Origin: Variovorax sp.
GTDB taxonomy: Bacteria > Pseudomonadota > Gammaproteobacteria > Burkholderiales > Burkholderiaceae_C
Assembly: GCA_017744935.1 (NCBI GenBank)
Contig: JAGIAI010000035.1
Coordinates: 27,177-91,176 of the forward strand
Reading direction: 5' to 3'
DNA length: 64,000 nt
Below are positions 33,723 to 42,395 of the stretch, piece by piece. The notes under the pieces were generated by a model that saw only the letters and a list, made by a program, of their open reading frames with translations, made no database searches and had not been told where the DNA came from. Position 1 is the stretch's first letter, and every line of letters begins with the position of its first letter. The translations under genes and the position numbers were made by a program.

Positions 33723-35078
33723 TCAGCGCTCGCGCGCCCGAAGCACATCGGCGACGAGGAATGCCAGCTCCAGGCTTTGTGATCCGTTGAGCCGTGGGTC
33801 GCAGGCGGTTCGATAGCGCTCTGCCAGCCCTTCATCCCCAAGGGCCTGCGCACCCCCGCGGCATTCGGTGACGTCCTGCCCCGTCATTTCGAAGTGAAGG
33901 CCGCCGGGGTAGGTTCCCTCCTGCCGGTGCGCTGCAAAGAAGCCGCGAACTTCATCGAGGATGCGCCCGAAGTCACGCGTCTTGTAGCCGTTCGACGAGG
34001 TCACGGTGTTGCCATGCATCGGGTCGCAACACCACACGGGCGTACGGCCAGCGTCGCGCACCGCGCGCAGCAATGGCGCAAGCGCATCGGCGACCTTGTC
34101 GCTGCCCATGCGCGCGATCAGGACGATGCGGCCGGGTTCGTGGTCCGGGTCCAGGCGATCCAGCAGCGCCAGCACGTCTTCGGGCCGGGCGGTCGGCCCC
34201 AGCTTGACGCCGACGGCATTGCCGATGCCGCGCAGGTATTCCACGTGCGCACCCTCGATGCCTCGGGTGCGCTCGCCCAGCCAGAGCAGGTGCGCCGATG
34301 CACCATAGGATCGATCGCAGCTTTCATCGCGGCGCGTCAGCGCTTCCTCGTAGTGCAGATGCAGCGCCTCGTGCGAGGTGTAGAACTCCACCGCATGCAG
34401 TTGAGGTGCCTTCGCTGCATCGAACCCGCAGGCCTCCATGAACGCCAGGGACTGATCGATGCGATCTGCCAGCTCCTCGAAGCGTTCGCCCTGCGGGCTT
34501 CGCCGGACGAAATCCGCCGTCCATCCATGCACCCGATGCAGGTCCGCGAAGCCGCCTTGCGCCAAGGCACGCAGCAAGTTGAGCGTGGCCGCCGAGTGGG
34601 AGTACGCCGTCAGGAGCCGTTGCGGATCGGGCATTCTCACATCGGCGCTGAATTCGGCGCTGTTGATGATGTCGCCACGGTAGGAAGGCAGCGTCACGCC
34701 TTGCACGGTCTCGGTATCCGAAGAACGCGGCTTCGCAAACTGCCCGGCGATCCGCCCGACCTTGATGACGGGACAGGACGCCGCATAAGTGAGGACGACC
34801 GCCATCTGGAGGATCACGCGGAACGTCGATTCCACGGGCATCTGGCCGAGTTCGTCGAAACTTTCCGCGCAGTCCCCACCTTGCAGCAGGAATGCTTCGC
34901 CACGAGAAACGGCCGCAAGCCGCGCCTTGAGCTGCGTGATCTCTCCCGGAAAGATCAGGGGAGGCAAAGACGACAGCCGGCCTTCCACCGCCCGCAGTGC
35001 ACCGGCATCGGGATAGGCAGGCAACTGCAGCGCCTTGCGCTCGCGCCAGGAGGATGGTGACCAGTGCTGCACGGCCAC
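33723..35078 (-). CDS. Class II 3-deoxy-7-phosphoheptulonate (DAHP) synthase
   Basis: A 451-residue plant-type DAHP synthase condensing phosphoenolpyruvate and erythrose-4-phosphate, the first shikimate step. Seen are FLLQGGDCAESFDE near 70, VIKVGRIAGQFAKPRSS near 112, FYTSHEALHL, WLGERTRGIEGAHVEYLRGI, the metal site WCCDPMHGNT and GGLHFEMTGQDVTEC. The GTG start is chosen because translation from MAVQHWSPSSWR fits the family N-terminus. It lies 22 bases after phhA, in a catabolic-looking operon. Class II forms often feed secondary metabolism. Confidence 0.93.
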   Translation of the reverse strand: MAVQHWSPSSWRERKALQLPAYPDAGALRAVEGRLSSLPPLIFPGEITQLKARLAAVSRGEAFLLQGGDCAESFDELGQMPVESTFRVILQMAVVLTYAASCPVIKVGRIAGQFAKPRSSDTETVQGVTLPSYRGDIINSAEFSADVRMPDPQRLLTAYSHSAATLNLLRALAQGGFADLHRVHGWTADFVRRSPQGERFEELADRIDQSLAFMEACGFDAAKAPQLHAVEFYTSHEALHLHYEEALTRRDESCDRSYGASAHLLWLGERTRGIEGAHVEYLRGIGNAVGVKLGPTARPEDVLALLDRLDPDHEPGRIVLIARMGSDKVADALAPLLRAVRDAGRTPVWCCDPMHGNTVTSSNGYKTRDFGRILDEVRGFFAAHRQEGTYPGGLHFEMTGQDVTECRGGAQALGDEGLAERYRTACDPRLNGSQSLELAFLVADVLRARER

Positions 35079-35100
35079 GATGCTAGACCTGTCGCCGGCT

Positions 35101-36003
35101 TCAGGCCATCCCGCGCGCGGCGTGGTATCGACCCGTTCCGCGCGTGACGACGGTGTCGGTGGCAAGCACCGTCCCCGCCTCGTATTCCGGCGAGCCCGCA
35201 AGACGCTCGTAGAGGGGAGCGAAATCGATGCTGGCCAATTCCAGCAGCTCGTCCAGATGGCCCAGCACGAAGTAGGTCTCCTGGAAGTCGTCGATGCGGT
35301 AGCGCGTCTGCATCACCCGTTCGAGCTGAAAGCGGATGCGGTTCGGCGAATCGTCCTCGACGGCAAAGCGGGTCTCGCTGGCCGAGGACGCGATGCCGGC
35401 GCCATAGATCCTCAGGCCGTCGGGTTGCTGGACCAGTCCGAACTCAACCGTGTACCAATAGACCCGCGCCAGCTTCTCCAGGACACCCAGCCGCTTGGCA
35501 CGCAGCCCGCCTTCGCCGTAGGCCTGGATGTAGTCCGCGATCACCGGGTTCATCAGCATCGGAACATGGCCGAAGACATCATGGAAAACGTCGGGCTCTT
35601 CCAGGTAGTCCAGCTCATGCGGCTTGCGGATGAAATGGCCCGCCGGAAAGCGACGATTGGCCAGATGCTCGAAGAACACATCGTCCGGGACGAGCCCAGG
35701 CACCGCCACGACCTCCCAGCCGGTGCGCTTCCTCAGCACCTTCGACATCTGCTCGAAATCGGGAATCTGCTCGGGCCCGATCGGCAAGTCCTGCATGCCG
35801 CGGATGAACTCGTCGCATGCACGGCCGGGCAGCAGCTTCGACTGCCGCTCGAAGAGCGTGCGCCAGACGGCGTGCTCTTCGCTCGTGTAGTTCGACCATC
35901 CCTGGTCGATCGTCCAGTCGGGCCGCTCGGGCGCGTGCATCTCGCCGGCGGCAAGGCCGTGCCTGGCTGATTCCTTGAGTTGCTGCAGCATGGTGCGATC
36001 CAT
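35101..36003 (-). CDS. phhA: Phenylalanine-4-hydroxylase
   Basis: A 300-residue non-heme iron, pterin-dependent enzyme making tyrosine from phenylalanine. The iron ligands are the two His of DVFHDVFGHVPML (about 141 and 146) and the Glu of YWYTVEFGL (about 187), the positions expected from the Chromobacterium enzyme. The N-terminal WSNYTSEEHAVWRTLFERQ and IPDFEQMSKVL segments are typical. ATG 36003 is preferred over the preceding TTG. It follows hppD by about 20 bases. The pterin-recycling phhB is not seen next to it. Confidence 0.95.
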   Translation of the reverse strand: MDRTMLQQLKESARHGLAAGEMHAPERPDWTIDQGWSNYTSEEHAVWRTLFERQSKLLPGRACDEFIRGMQDLPIGPEQIPDFEQMSKVLRKRTGWEVVAVPGLVPDDVFFEHLANRRFPAGHFIRKPHELDYLEEPDVFHDVFGHVPMLMNPVIADYIQAYGEGGLRAKRLGVLEKLARVYWYTVEFGLVQQPDGLRIYGAGIASSASETRFAVEDDSPNRIRFQLERVMQTRYRIDDFQETYFVLGHLDELLELASIDFAPLYERLAGSPEYEAGTVLATDTVVTRGTGRYHAARGMA

Positions 36004-36024
36004 CAAGCGGGCCGGGACCCTGGC

Positions 36025-37128
36025 TTATGCGGGCTCTTTTTCCGCCTTGTCAGGGGCAGCCAGCACGCCGCGGTTGATCTGGTCGCGTTCCAGCGATTCG
36101 AACAGCGCCTTGAAGTTGCCTTCGCCGAAGCCTTCGCGGTAGTCGCCCTTGCGCTCGATGAACTCGAAGAACACCGGCCCGAGCATGGGCTCCGAGAAGA
36201 TCTGCAGCAGCAGCCGCGGCTTGCCGCCTTCGGTCGTGCCGTCCAGCAGGATGCCGCGCGCCTGCAACTCGCCCACCTCCTGGCCGTGGCCGGGCAGACG
36301 CTTCTCGAGGTTGTCGTAGTAGATGTCGTTCGGCGCAGTCAGCAGCGGGATGCCCGCCATCTGCAGCTGGTCGATCGAGTCGAGCAGGTTGTCGGTCAGG
36401 AGGGCGATGTGCTGGATGCCTTCGCCGTTGAACTGCATCAGGAACTCCTCGATCTGGCCGCCGCCCTGCTTGGCTTCCTCGTTGAGAGGAATGCGGATCA
36501 GGCCATCCGGCGCCGTCATCGCCTTGGAGGTCAGGCCGGTGTACTCGCCGCTGATGTCGAAGTAGCGGATCTCGCGGAAGTTGAAGAGCTTGCTGTAGAA
36601 GTCGGCCCAATAGGCCATGCGGCCGCGATAGACGTTGTGCGTGAGGTGGTCCACGACCTGGAAGCCATGGCCCTTGGGATGGCGGTCTACGCCGGGCAGG
36701 AATTCGAAATCGATGTCGTAGATCGACTTTCCGTCTTCGAAGCGGTCGATCAGGTAAAGCGGCGCACCGCCGATGCCTTTGATGGCGGGCAGGCGAAGTT
36801 CCATCGGGCCGGTGGGAATGTCGATGGGCTGAGCACCCAGTTCGAGCGCCCGCTTGTAGGCCTTGTGGGCGTCGCGCACCCGGAAGGCCAGCCCGCAGGC
36901 GGAAGCGCCGTGCTCGGCGGCGAAGTAGCCGGCCTGCCCCGGCTCGTTGTTCACGATGAAGTTGATGCCGCCCTGGCGGAACAGCAGCACGTTCTTGGAG
37001 CGGTGCTTCGCGACCAGCGTGAAACCCAGCTTCTCGAACAGTGGCTCCAGCACGCCCGGCTTGGGAGAGGCGAATTCCACAAACTCAAAGCCGCAAAGGC
37101 CCATCGGGTTCTCGAACAGGTCGGTCAT
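36025..37128 (-). CDS. hppD: 4-Hydroxyphenylpyruvate dioxygenase
   Basis: A 367-residue enzyme converting 4-hydroxyphenylpyruvate to homogentisate. From ATG 37128 the iron ligands fall at His161 (VVDHLTH), His240 (EGIQHIAL) and Glu322 ([10 protein letters not shown]), identical to Pseudomonas HPPD numbering; this supports that start over the ORF-track start. Both vicinal-oxygen-chelate domains are complete. It is first in a six-gene minus-strand run and divergent from an Lrp/AsnC regulator. Downstream homogentisate genes (hmgA, fahA) are not in the window. Confidence 0.96.
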   Translation of the reverse strand: MTDLFENPMGLCGFEFVEFASPKPGVLEPLFEKLGFTLVAKHRSKNVLLFRQGGINFIVNNEPGQAGYFAAEHGASACGLAFRVRDAHKAYKRALELGAQPIDIPTGPMELRLPAIKGIGGAPLYLIDRFEDGKSIYDIDFEFLPGVDRHPKGHGFQVVDHLTHNVYRGRMAYWADFYSKLFNFREIRYFDISGEYTGLTSKAMTAPDGLIRIPLNEEAKQGGGQIEEFLMQFNGEGIQHIALLTDNLLDSIDQLQMAGIPLLTAPNDIYYDNLEKRLPGHGQEVGELQARGILLDGTTEGGKPRLLLQIFSEPMLGPVFFEFIERKGDYREGFGEGNFKALFESLERDQINRGVLAAPDKAEKEPA

Positions 37129-37212
37129 ACATCGTCTCCAGGAATGAAGCAGCCGTTGGCTGGGGGATGGAGAGACTGTAGGCATTTCCCGGCGCATTTA
37201 TCCTGCGATTTC

Positions 37213-37248
37213 AAGGCGCATGACCGCCTTCCACGCATGATTCATGCG
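37213..37248. promoter_or_regulatory. Putative operators between hppD and the AsnC-type regulator
   Basis: Two inverted repeats in the 131-base divergent region: AAGGCG-CATGAC-CGCCTT (37213-37230) and the perfect 15-bp palindrome CGCATGATTCATGCG (37234-37248), which ends 11 bases before the regulator start. The latter could hide the regulator's own ribosome site. The likely binder is the Lrp/AsnC protein, in response to phenylalanine or tyrosine. No clear promoter boxes were assigned. Confidence 0.5.
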
Positions 37249-37259
37249 AAGATGCCCGG

Positions 37260-37739
37260 ATGGAAGAAGCCATCGAGCTCGATTCTCTTGATCGACGCAT
37301 CCTGACTGTCCTGCAGGCGCAGGGACGGATCTCATTCGACGAGCTTGGCAGCCAGGTCGGCCTGTCGGCTTCCGCGGCACTTCGACGCGTGAGGCGGATG
37401 GAGGAAGCGGGCGTCATCGCCGGCTATGCGGCGCTGGTGCGTGCGCGCCGCGTGGGGCTCAACCTGACCGCCTACATCAACGTGCGGCTGGAAAAGCACA
37501 CCGGCGGCAGCAAGAGAACGCCAATGGACGGCTTCGCGGCCGAAGTCGCGACATGGCCCGAAGTGGTGGAATGCGTGTCCCTGACCGGCGACATGGACTT
37601 CCTGCTCAAGGTGCTGGTCGCGGACATGGACCACTACACCCGATTCGTCATGGACACGCTGCTGAAGCACCCGAGCGTGCAGGATTGCCGCACGAGCTTC
37701 GTCATGCGGCCGCTCAAGTCGGGAATTTCGATGGTCTAG
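37260..37739 (+). CDS. Lrp/AsnC family transcriptional regulator
   Basis: A 159-residue regulator with an N-terminal helix-turn-helix (LDSLDRRILTVLQAQGRISFDELGSQVGLSASAALRRVRRMEEAGVI, residues 7-55) and a C-terminal RAM ligand-binding domain with EVVECVSLTGDMDFLLKVLVADMDHY. It is divergent from hppD, so it probably controls the phenylalanine/tyrosine genes in response to an aromatic amino acid, as PhhR- or BkdR-like regulators do elsewhere. That link rests on position. Confidence 0.92.
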   Translation: MEEAIELDSLDRRILTVLQAQGRISFDELGSQVGLSASAALRRVRRMEEAGVIAGYAALVRARRVGLNLTAYINVRLEKHTGGSKRTPMDGFAAEVATWPEVVECVSLTGDMDFLLKVLVADMDHYTRFVMDTLLKHPSVQDCRTSFVMRPLKSGISMV

Positions 37740-37755
37740 CGGCGCGCGGTCCTCG

Positions 37756-38520
37756 TCAGCCCGCTTCGCGCGAACCCATCACCGTGCGCTCGCCGTCGGG
37801 GCGATGCATGTCGAGCAAGGCGCCGCTGAAGGCCCATGTCGTGGTCGACTTGAGCGCGGCCAGGAACTGCCGCTCCTGCTCCATCACGGCGTCGGCGCAG
37901 GTCCGGCGCGTGGTCGCGATCGGCCCGACGGCGATCCGGTTGCCGTCCACCGTGTAGGTGGCCTGGAAGGTATTGCACCCGGCAAAGCCCCGCACGACGC
38001 CTTCACCGAACGACAGGGAGATCGTCGTGTCGATCATCGGGCTCACCACCGCCTGCCTGCCGTTGTTGAAGCCGGTCACGTTCGAGCGCAGGCCGATCAG
38101 GCTGGGCTTGGGCTCGGCCTTGAAGGTCATCACCGGTTCGCCGCGTGCCGACATCAGCGTGAGGCTGTCGCCGCTCAGCACAGGGCGGAAAGTGCCGGCC
38201 ATCGCCTTGTGAACCGCGCCCTCCACCTTCATCGCATTGCCGTCGCACATCATCATCGAACCGGCGAGGCGGCCGATGACGAGCCGGTCTGGTTGCTTGA
38301 GGTTGTACGAGCCGAAGAAGCGGTTGCAGCCCGAAAAGCCGGAAACACGCCCGCCTTCGAACCTGGCGGTCACCGCCTGCGGCCCGCTCGGAAGAAGGCT
38401 CGTATCCAGCCCCTGCACGTTGGTGAGGGCCCAGGTCGGCCCTTCGATTCCCGCGGCCGCGGCGGACAGGGAGAACACCATCGAACCCAGCACCGTAAAG
38501 ACAGATCGCTTCGCGTTCAC
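37756..38520 (-). CDS. Secreted protein with two META domains
   Basis: A 254-residue protein with a Sec signal (MNAKRSVFTVLGSMVFSLSAAAAG) and two HslJ/META repeats. The first is around SGFSGCNRFFGSYNL...MMMCDG, about 60-100, and the second around RGFAGCNTFQATYTV...TRRTCAD, about 175-210. Each has the GCN...C cysteine pair that forms a disulfide in this family. META proteins are periplasmic or outer-membrane proteins linked to heat and antibiotic stress, without a known activity. It converges with the AsnC-type gene. Confidence 0.88.
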   Translation of the reverse strand: MNAKRSVFTVLGSMVFSLSAAAAGIEGPTWALTNVQGLDTSLLPSGPQAVTARFEGGRVSGFSGCNRFFGSYNLKQPDRLVIGRLAGSMMMCDGNAMKVEGAVHKAMAGTFRPVLSGDSLTLMSARGEPVMTFKAEPKPSLIGLRSNVTGFNNGRQAVVSPMIDTTISLSFGEGVVRGFAGCNTFQATYTVDGNRIAVGPIATTRRTCADAVMEQERQFLAALKSTTTWAFSGALLDMHRPDGERTVMGSREAG

Positions 38521-38563
38521 TTCGGCTCCTTCGCCCTGGGGGCGTGTCGTTCGAAGCGCGATC

Positions 38564-39295
38564 TTAGTCAGAGGTCAAGACACGTCCAGGCGATCGAAGA
38601 TCACTCGATTCCGCAGCCTGCTTCGCCTGCATGCGCGTCGTGTAGTCCTGATAGGCCGGCAATGCGACGGCGGCCACGGTGCCCACCAGCATCACGACGA
38701 CGAGCACGCCAGCCATGAACGGCACGACGCTGCTCGTGCCGCCGTTGCGCGCAACGAGACCGAGTTGCCCTTCCTGGCTGCGATTGACCGCCCGCGCACG
38801 CCCGATCACGCGCTCGCAATGCCGGTAGTAGGCCGCGTCGGCAAGAAGCGGCGGCAGGATGAAGATGGCCAGCAGGTACGCCAGGTAGCCGGCGGCGATC
38901 GCCCATGGCACCGATCGCCCGAACAGCGCCGCAGGCACCAGCACCATGTAGGGAAGAAAGAAGTAGATCGCCGCCTTGCCCCACATCTTCCTGTAGAGCA
39001 GCCAATAGAAAGTGGCAAAGAACGCCGGCCAGTGCCAGCCGGCCGATGTCTTGCGCTCATGGTCGAAGAGCGCGAACTTCGCGAGATAGTGGTCGCGATT
39101 CCTGGGCCCGACTGCCGCAGCGTAGAGCTCCCGCAGCCCCTCACGCGTCTCGCGTGGGTTGTCGAGGGCGCCCAGCAGGCTCTTTCGTTGTCCGGTGCCG
39201 CCGTTGGCGGTGGGCTCCCTTCTGACACTGACGCCGCAGCTCGAGCACAGTGGAAGGGTGGGGCCGTTCAAGGTGCCGCACTGGGCGCAGTACAT
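38564..39295 (-). CDS. DUF2628 membrane protein with zinc ribbon and pilin-like tail
   Basis: A 243-residue protein. The start MYCAQCGTLNGPTLPLCSSCG is a CxxC...CxxC zinc ribbon. Residues about 70-160 match DUF2628 (HYLAKFALFDHERKTSAGWHWPAFFATFYWLLYRKMW) with several hydrophobic segments. The C-terminal segment has VAAVALPAYQDYTTR after a hydrophobic helix, the sequence found at the start of mature type IV pilins, but without the prepilin cleavage Gly-Phe at the N-terminus. ATG 39295 is used; the track start is the GTG before it. The function is unknown. Confidence 0.8.
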   Translation of the reverse strand: MYCAQCGTLNGPTLPLCSSCGVSVRREPTANGGTGQRKSLLGALDNPRETREGLRELYAAAVGPRNRDHYLAKFALFDHERKTSAGWHWPAFFATFYWLLYRKMWGKAAIYFFLPYMVLVPAALFGRSVPWAIAAGYLAYLLAIFILPPLLADAAYYRHCERVIGRARAVNRSQEGQLGLVARNGGTSSVVPFMAGVLVVVMLVGTVAAVALPAYQDYTTRMQAKQAAESSDLRSPGRVLTSD

Positions 39296-39388
39296 CACAG
39301 CGGATCGGGCAGAACCGAAGTTGAGAATGGCGAGGTTTATATCCCAAGGATTTCGCCCGCCGAGTCGGAACTTACACCGATGCGTCGC

Positions 39389-40360
39389 TCAGGAAACGGC
39401 GACTTTCACCTTGCCTTCGGCGAAGAAGCTGCGCAAGTTCTCGATCACGAGGTCGGCCATCGCCTGACGGGTTTCGCGGGTGGCGCTGGCGACGTGCGGC
39501 AGCAGCACCACGTTGTCGAGGGCGAAGAAGGCTTCGGACACTTGCGGCTCTTTTTCGAACACGTCGAGGCCGGCACCGGCAATGCGGCCCGCGCGCAGCG
39601 CATCGAGCAGCGCGGCTTCGTCGATGACCGAGCCGCGCGAGATGTTGATGAGGAAGCCTTCGGGGCCGAGTGCGTCGAGCACGCCCGCATCGACCAGCTT
39701 GCGCGTCTCCGGCCCGCCAGCGCTCGCGACCACGAGGAAGTCCGCCCAGCTCGCGAGGCCCTTCAGCGTGGGTTCGTAGGCATGGGGGCTGTCCTGCAGC
39801 GCGCGGCGGTTGTGATAGCGCACCTCCATGTCGAAGCCGCTGCCGCGCCGTGCAATCACCCGGCCGATGCGGCCCATGCCGAGGATGCCGAGCCTCTTGC
39901 CCGAGATGCGCGTGGTCAGCGGGTACTGGCCCTTCAGCCAGTCGCCACGGCGCACGAAGCGGTCGGCCGCCGAAAAGCGGCGCGCCACGTCCATCAGAAG
40001 GCCGAAAGCGGTATCGGCGACGCAATCGTTGAGCACGTCGGGCGTGTAGCCGACCGGGATGCCGCGCTCGCGTGCACGCGCGATGTCGATGGTCTCGTAG
40101 CCGACGCCGAAGCTGGAGATCACCCGCAGGTTGGGCAGCGCATCGATCAATGCACGTTCGGCGCCATAGCGGGCCGAGCTGACGAGTGCGACGAACTCGT
40201 GGCCGTGCTCGGCGAGCCAGGCACTGTTGTCCTGCTCGGGGTCGAGCACATGCACGTCATAGCGATCGGTGAGCGCCCTTTCGAGCTGCGGCAGCAGGCG
40301 GCCTTTCTGGAGGATGCGGGGCTTGATCATGCGTTCGATGTCTTTCTGGTTCGGGTTCAT
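39389..40360 (-). CDS. 2-Hydroxyacid dehydrogenase (glyoxylate/hydroxypyruvate reductase-like)
   Basis: A 323-residue NAD(P)-dependent D-isomer-specific 2-hydroxyacid dehydrogenase. It has the nucleotide motif LGILGMGRIGRVIARRGSGF near 150, the catalytic Arg in LINISRGSVIDE, the Glu in LDVFEKEP and the His in LLPHVASAT. The start ATG overlaps the stop of the Bug gene upstream (ATGA). It is the last gene of the aldonate-type operon and may reduce the glyoxylate, hydroxypyruvate or tartronate-type product of the aldolase step. Confidence 0.9.
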   Translation of the reverse strand: MNPNQKDIERMIKPRILQKGRLLPQLERALTDRYDVHVLDPEQDNSAWLAEHGHEFVALVSSARYGAERALIDALPNLRVISSFGVGYETIDIARARERGIPVGYTPDVLNDCVADTAFGLLMDVARRFSAADRFVRRGDWLKGQYPLTTRISGKRLGILGMGRIGRVIARRGSGFDMEVRYHNRRALQDSPHAYEPTLKGLASWADFLVVASAGGPETRKLVDAGVLDALGPEGFLINISRGSVIDEAALLDALRAGRIAGAGLDVFEKEPQVSEAFFALDNVVLLPHVASATRETRQAMADLVIENLRSFFAEGKVKVAVS

Positions 40361-41349
40361 TCGGGCTGGATGCCGGCGTCCTTCGCGACCTTGGCCCATT
40401 TGCCCATTTCCTGCGCGATGAAGGCGGAGAACTGCTCGGGCGTGCCGCCCACCGGCTCCACGCCGGCATCCATCAACCGCTGCTTCACATCGGGCAGTGC
40501 GAGGATGCGCGTCGTCTCCGCGGCGATCCTGGCAACGATCGGCTTCGGCGTGCCAGCGGGCGCGAGCAGGCCGCCCCAGGTACTGGTCTCATAGCCCGGC
40601 AGCCCGGCCTCGGCCATGGTGGGCACCTCGGGCAGCATCGCGACACGCTTGGAGGTGGTCACGGCCAGCGCGCGCAACTTGCCGGCCTTCACCTGAGTGC
40701 TCACCGCCGCGAGCGTGTCGAACATCAGCGAAACGCGGCCGCTCAACAGGTCGGGATGCGCGAGGGTGCTGCCCTTGTAGGGCACGTGCACCATGTCGAT
40801 GCCGGTCATGCTCTTGAACAACTCGCCGGAAAAGTGTGGTGCACCGCCGGAACCGCTCGACGCAAAGGAGAGTTGGCCCGGATGGGCCTTGCCATAGGCG
40901 ATCAGCTCCTTGAGGTTCTTCGCCGGGAAGGACGGCGCGACCACCAGCACCAGGGGCACGGCATGCGTCTGGACCACCGGCTCGAAGCTCTTCAGCGTGT
41001 CGAAAGGCAGCTTCTTCACCATCAACGGGTTGATCGCATGGCTGCTCGCGACCAGCGCCAGGGTGTGGCCATCCGGCGGGCTCTTGGCAACGAAGTCGGT
41101 GCCGATGATGCCGGTCGCGCCGGTCCGGTTGTCGATCACCACTGGCTGGCCCCAGCTCTCGGACATCTTCTGGCCGATCAGGCGCGCGGCGAGATCGATC
41201 GCGCCGCCGGGCGAAGCCGGCACCACGATGGTCATGGGCTTGGTCGGGAAGGTCTGCGCGTGTACAGGCCCCGAAGGCGCTACGGCAGCGAGTGTTGCGA
41301 TTGCCGCGCTGAGGATCGGCGCGATCGCGAGCTTTCGGCGTTGGATCAT
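40357..41349 (-). CDS. Bug-type TTT substrate-binding protein, third of three
   Basis: A 330-residue periplasmic receptor of the Bug/TctC family. ATG 41349 gives a Sec signal ending in PVHAQTFP. Conserved blocks are MTIVVPASPGGAIDLAARL, PVVIDNRTGATGIIGTD, PPDGHTLALV and VHVPYKGSTL. Members bind carboxylates between two lobes and may pass them to TctAB or act as sensors. No tctA or tctB lies in the window. It is 13 bases after the preceding Bug gene and clearly diverged from it. Confidence 0.9.
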   Translation of the reverse strand: MIQRRKLAIAPILSAAIATLAAVAPSGPVHAQTFPTKPMTIVVPASPGGAIDLAARLIGQKMSESWGQPVVIDNRTGATGIIGTDFVAKSPPDGHTLALVASSHAINPLMVKKLPFDTLKSFEPVVQTHAVPLVLVVAPSFPAKNLKELIAYGKAHPGQLSFASSGSGGAPHFSGELFKSMTGIDMVHVPYKGSTLAHPDLLSGRVSLMFDTLAAVSTQVKAGKLRALAVTTSKRVAMLPEVPTMAEAGLPGYETSTWGGLLAPAGTPKPIVARIAAETTRILALPDVKQRLMDAGVEPVGGTPEQFSAFIAQEMGKWAKVAKDAGIQPE

Positions 41350-41362
41350 CAGGTCGCTCCGC

Positions 41363-42358
41363 TCACTCGACGCGCACATTGCCCGCCTTGATCACGCGCG
41401 CATAGCGATCCTTGTCGGCATTGATGGTCGCCTGCAGTTCGGCGGGCGTCGTGCCGCGCGGCGTTGCGCCTTGCGCGATGAGCTTCTCTCGCACGTCGGG
41501 CAGGGACACCACTTCCTTCACCGCAGCAGAAAGCTTGTCGATGATCGGCTGGGGCGTGCCTGCGGGTGCCAGCAACGCGACCCACGAACCCGAATCTGCA
41601 TTGGCGATGCCTTGCTCCGAGAGCGTCGGCACATCCGGCATGCCGGGCGATCGCGTCGGGCTGGTCACCGCAAGTGCGCGCAGCTTGCCCGTCTTCACGT
41701 AGCTGGAGGTCTCAAGGATCGATGCGAAGAGCATGTCGACATGCCCGGCCATCAGGTCCGACATCGCAGGGCCACCGCCTTTGTAGGGCACGTGCGTGAG
41801 CTTCGCGCCGGTGGCCTGCTGGAAGATCTCCGCGGTGAGATGCGGCGAGCCGCCGCTGCCCGAGCTGGCGAAGGTGTATTTGCCCGGCTCGGCCTTGGCG
41901 AGCGCGACCAGTTCCTTCGGCGTCTTCGCAGGCACCTTCGGATTGACCACCAGCGCAAAGGGCAAGTCTGCAAACAGCGAGATCGGCGCGAAGGCCTTGT
42001 CCGCGTCGTAAGGCATCTTGGGATAGAGCGACTGGTTGATCGCCTGCGTCCCCACATTGCCTACCAGCAGCGTGTAGCCGTCGGGCTTGGCCCTGGCAAC
42101 CGCTTCGGCACCGACGAGGCCGCCCGCGCCGGTGCGGTTGTCCACGACGAAGGTCTGGTTGAGCTTCTCGCCCAGCTTGGTGGCCAGGATGCGTGCCGCG
42201 ATGTCGGTACCGCCGCCCGGTGCGAAGGGCACGACGATCGTCACGGTCCGCTCGGGGTAGCCGCCTTGTGCGTAGGCGGCCATGGGCGCGAGGGCGGCGC
42301 CCAGGGTGCCGAGCGCCAGGGCCACGATCGACCGGCGCGCGAATCTGCTTGTCTGCAT
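41363..42358 (-). CDS. Bug-type TTT substrate-binding protein, second of three
   Basis: A 331-residue Bug receptor with signal peptide MQTSRFARRSIVALALGTLG...AYAQ. Markers are VTIVVPFAPGGGTDIAARI, FVVDNRTGAGGLVGAEAV, KPDGYTLLVG and THVPYKGGGPAM. It sits between two other Bug genes, with 37 bases to the first. The three sequences differ throughout, so they probably bind different acids or serve different transporters rather than being recent copies. Confidence 0.9.
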   Translation of the reverse strand: MQTSRFARRSIVALALGTLGAALAPMAAYAQGGYPERTVTIVVPFAPGGGTDIAARILATKLGEKLNQTFVVDNRTGAGGLVGAEAVARAKPDGYTLLVGNVGTQAINQSLYPKMPYDADKAFAPISLFADLPFALVVNPKVPAKTPKELVALAKAEPGKYTFASSGSGGSPHLTAEIFQQATGAKLTHVPYKGGGPAMSDLMAGHVDMLFASILETSSYVKTGKLRALAVTSPTRSPGMPDVPTLSEQGIANADSGSWVALLAPAGTPQPIIDKLSAAVKEVVSLPDVREKLIAQGATPRGTTPAELQATINADKDRYARVIKAGNVRVE

Positions 42359-42395
42359 GCTTGCCTTTCTGGAGTGTGCGAGAAAGAAGAGAGAC

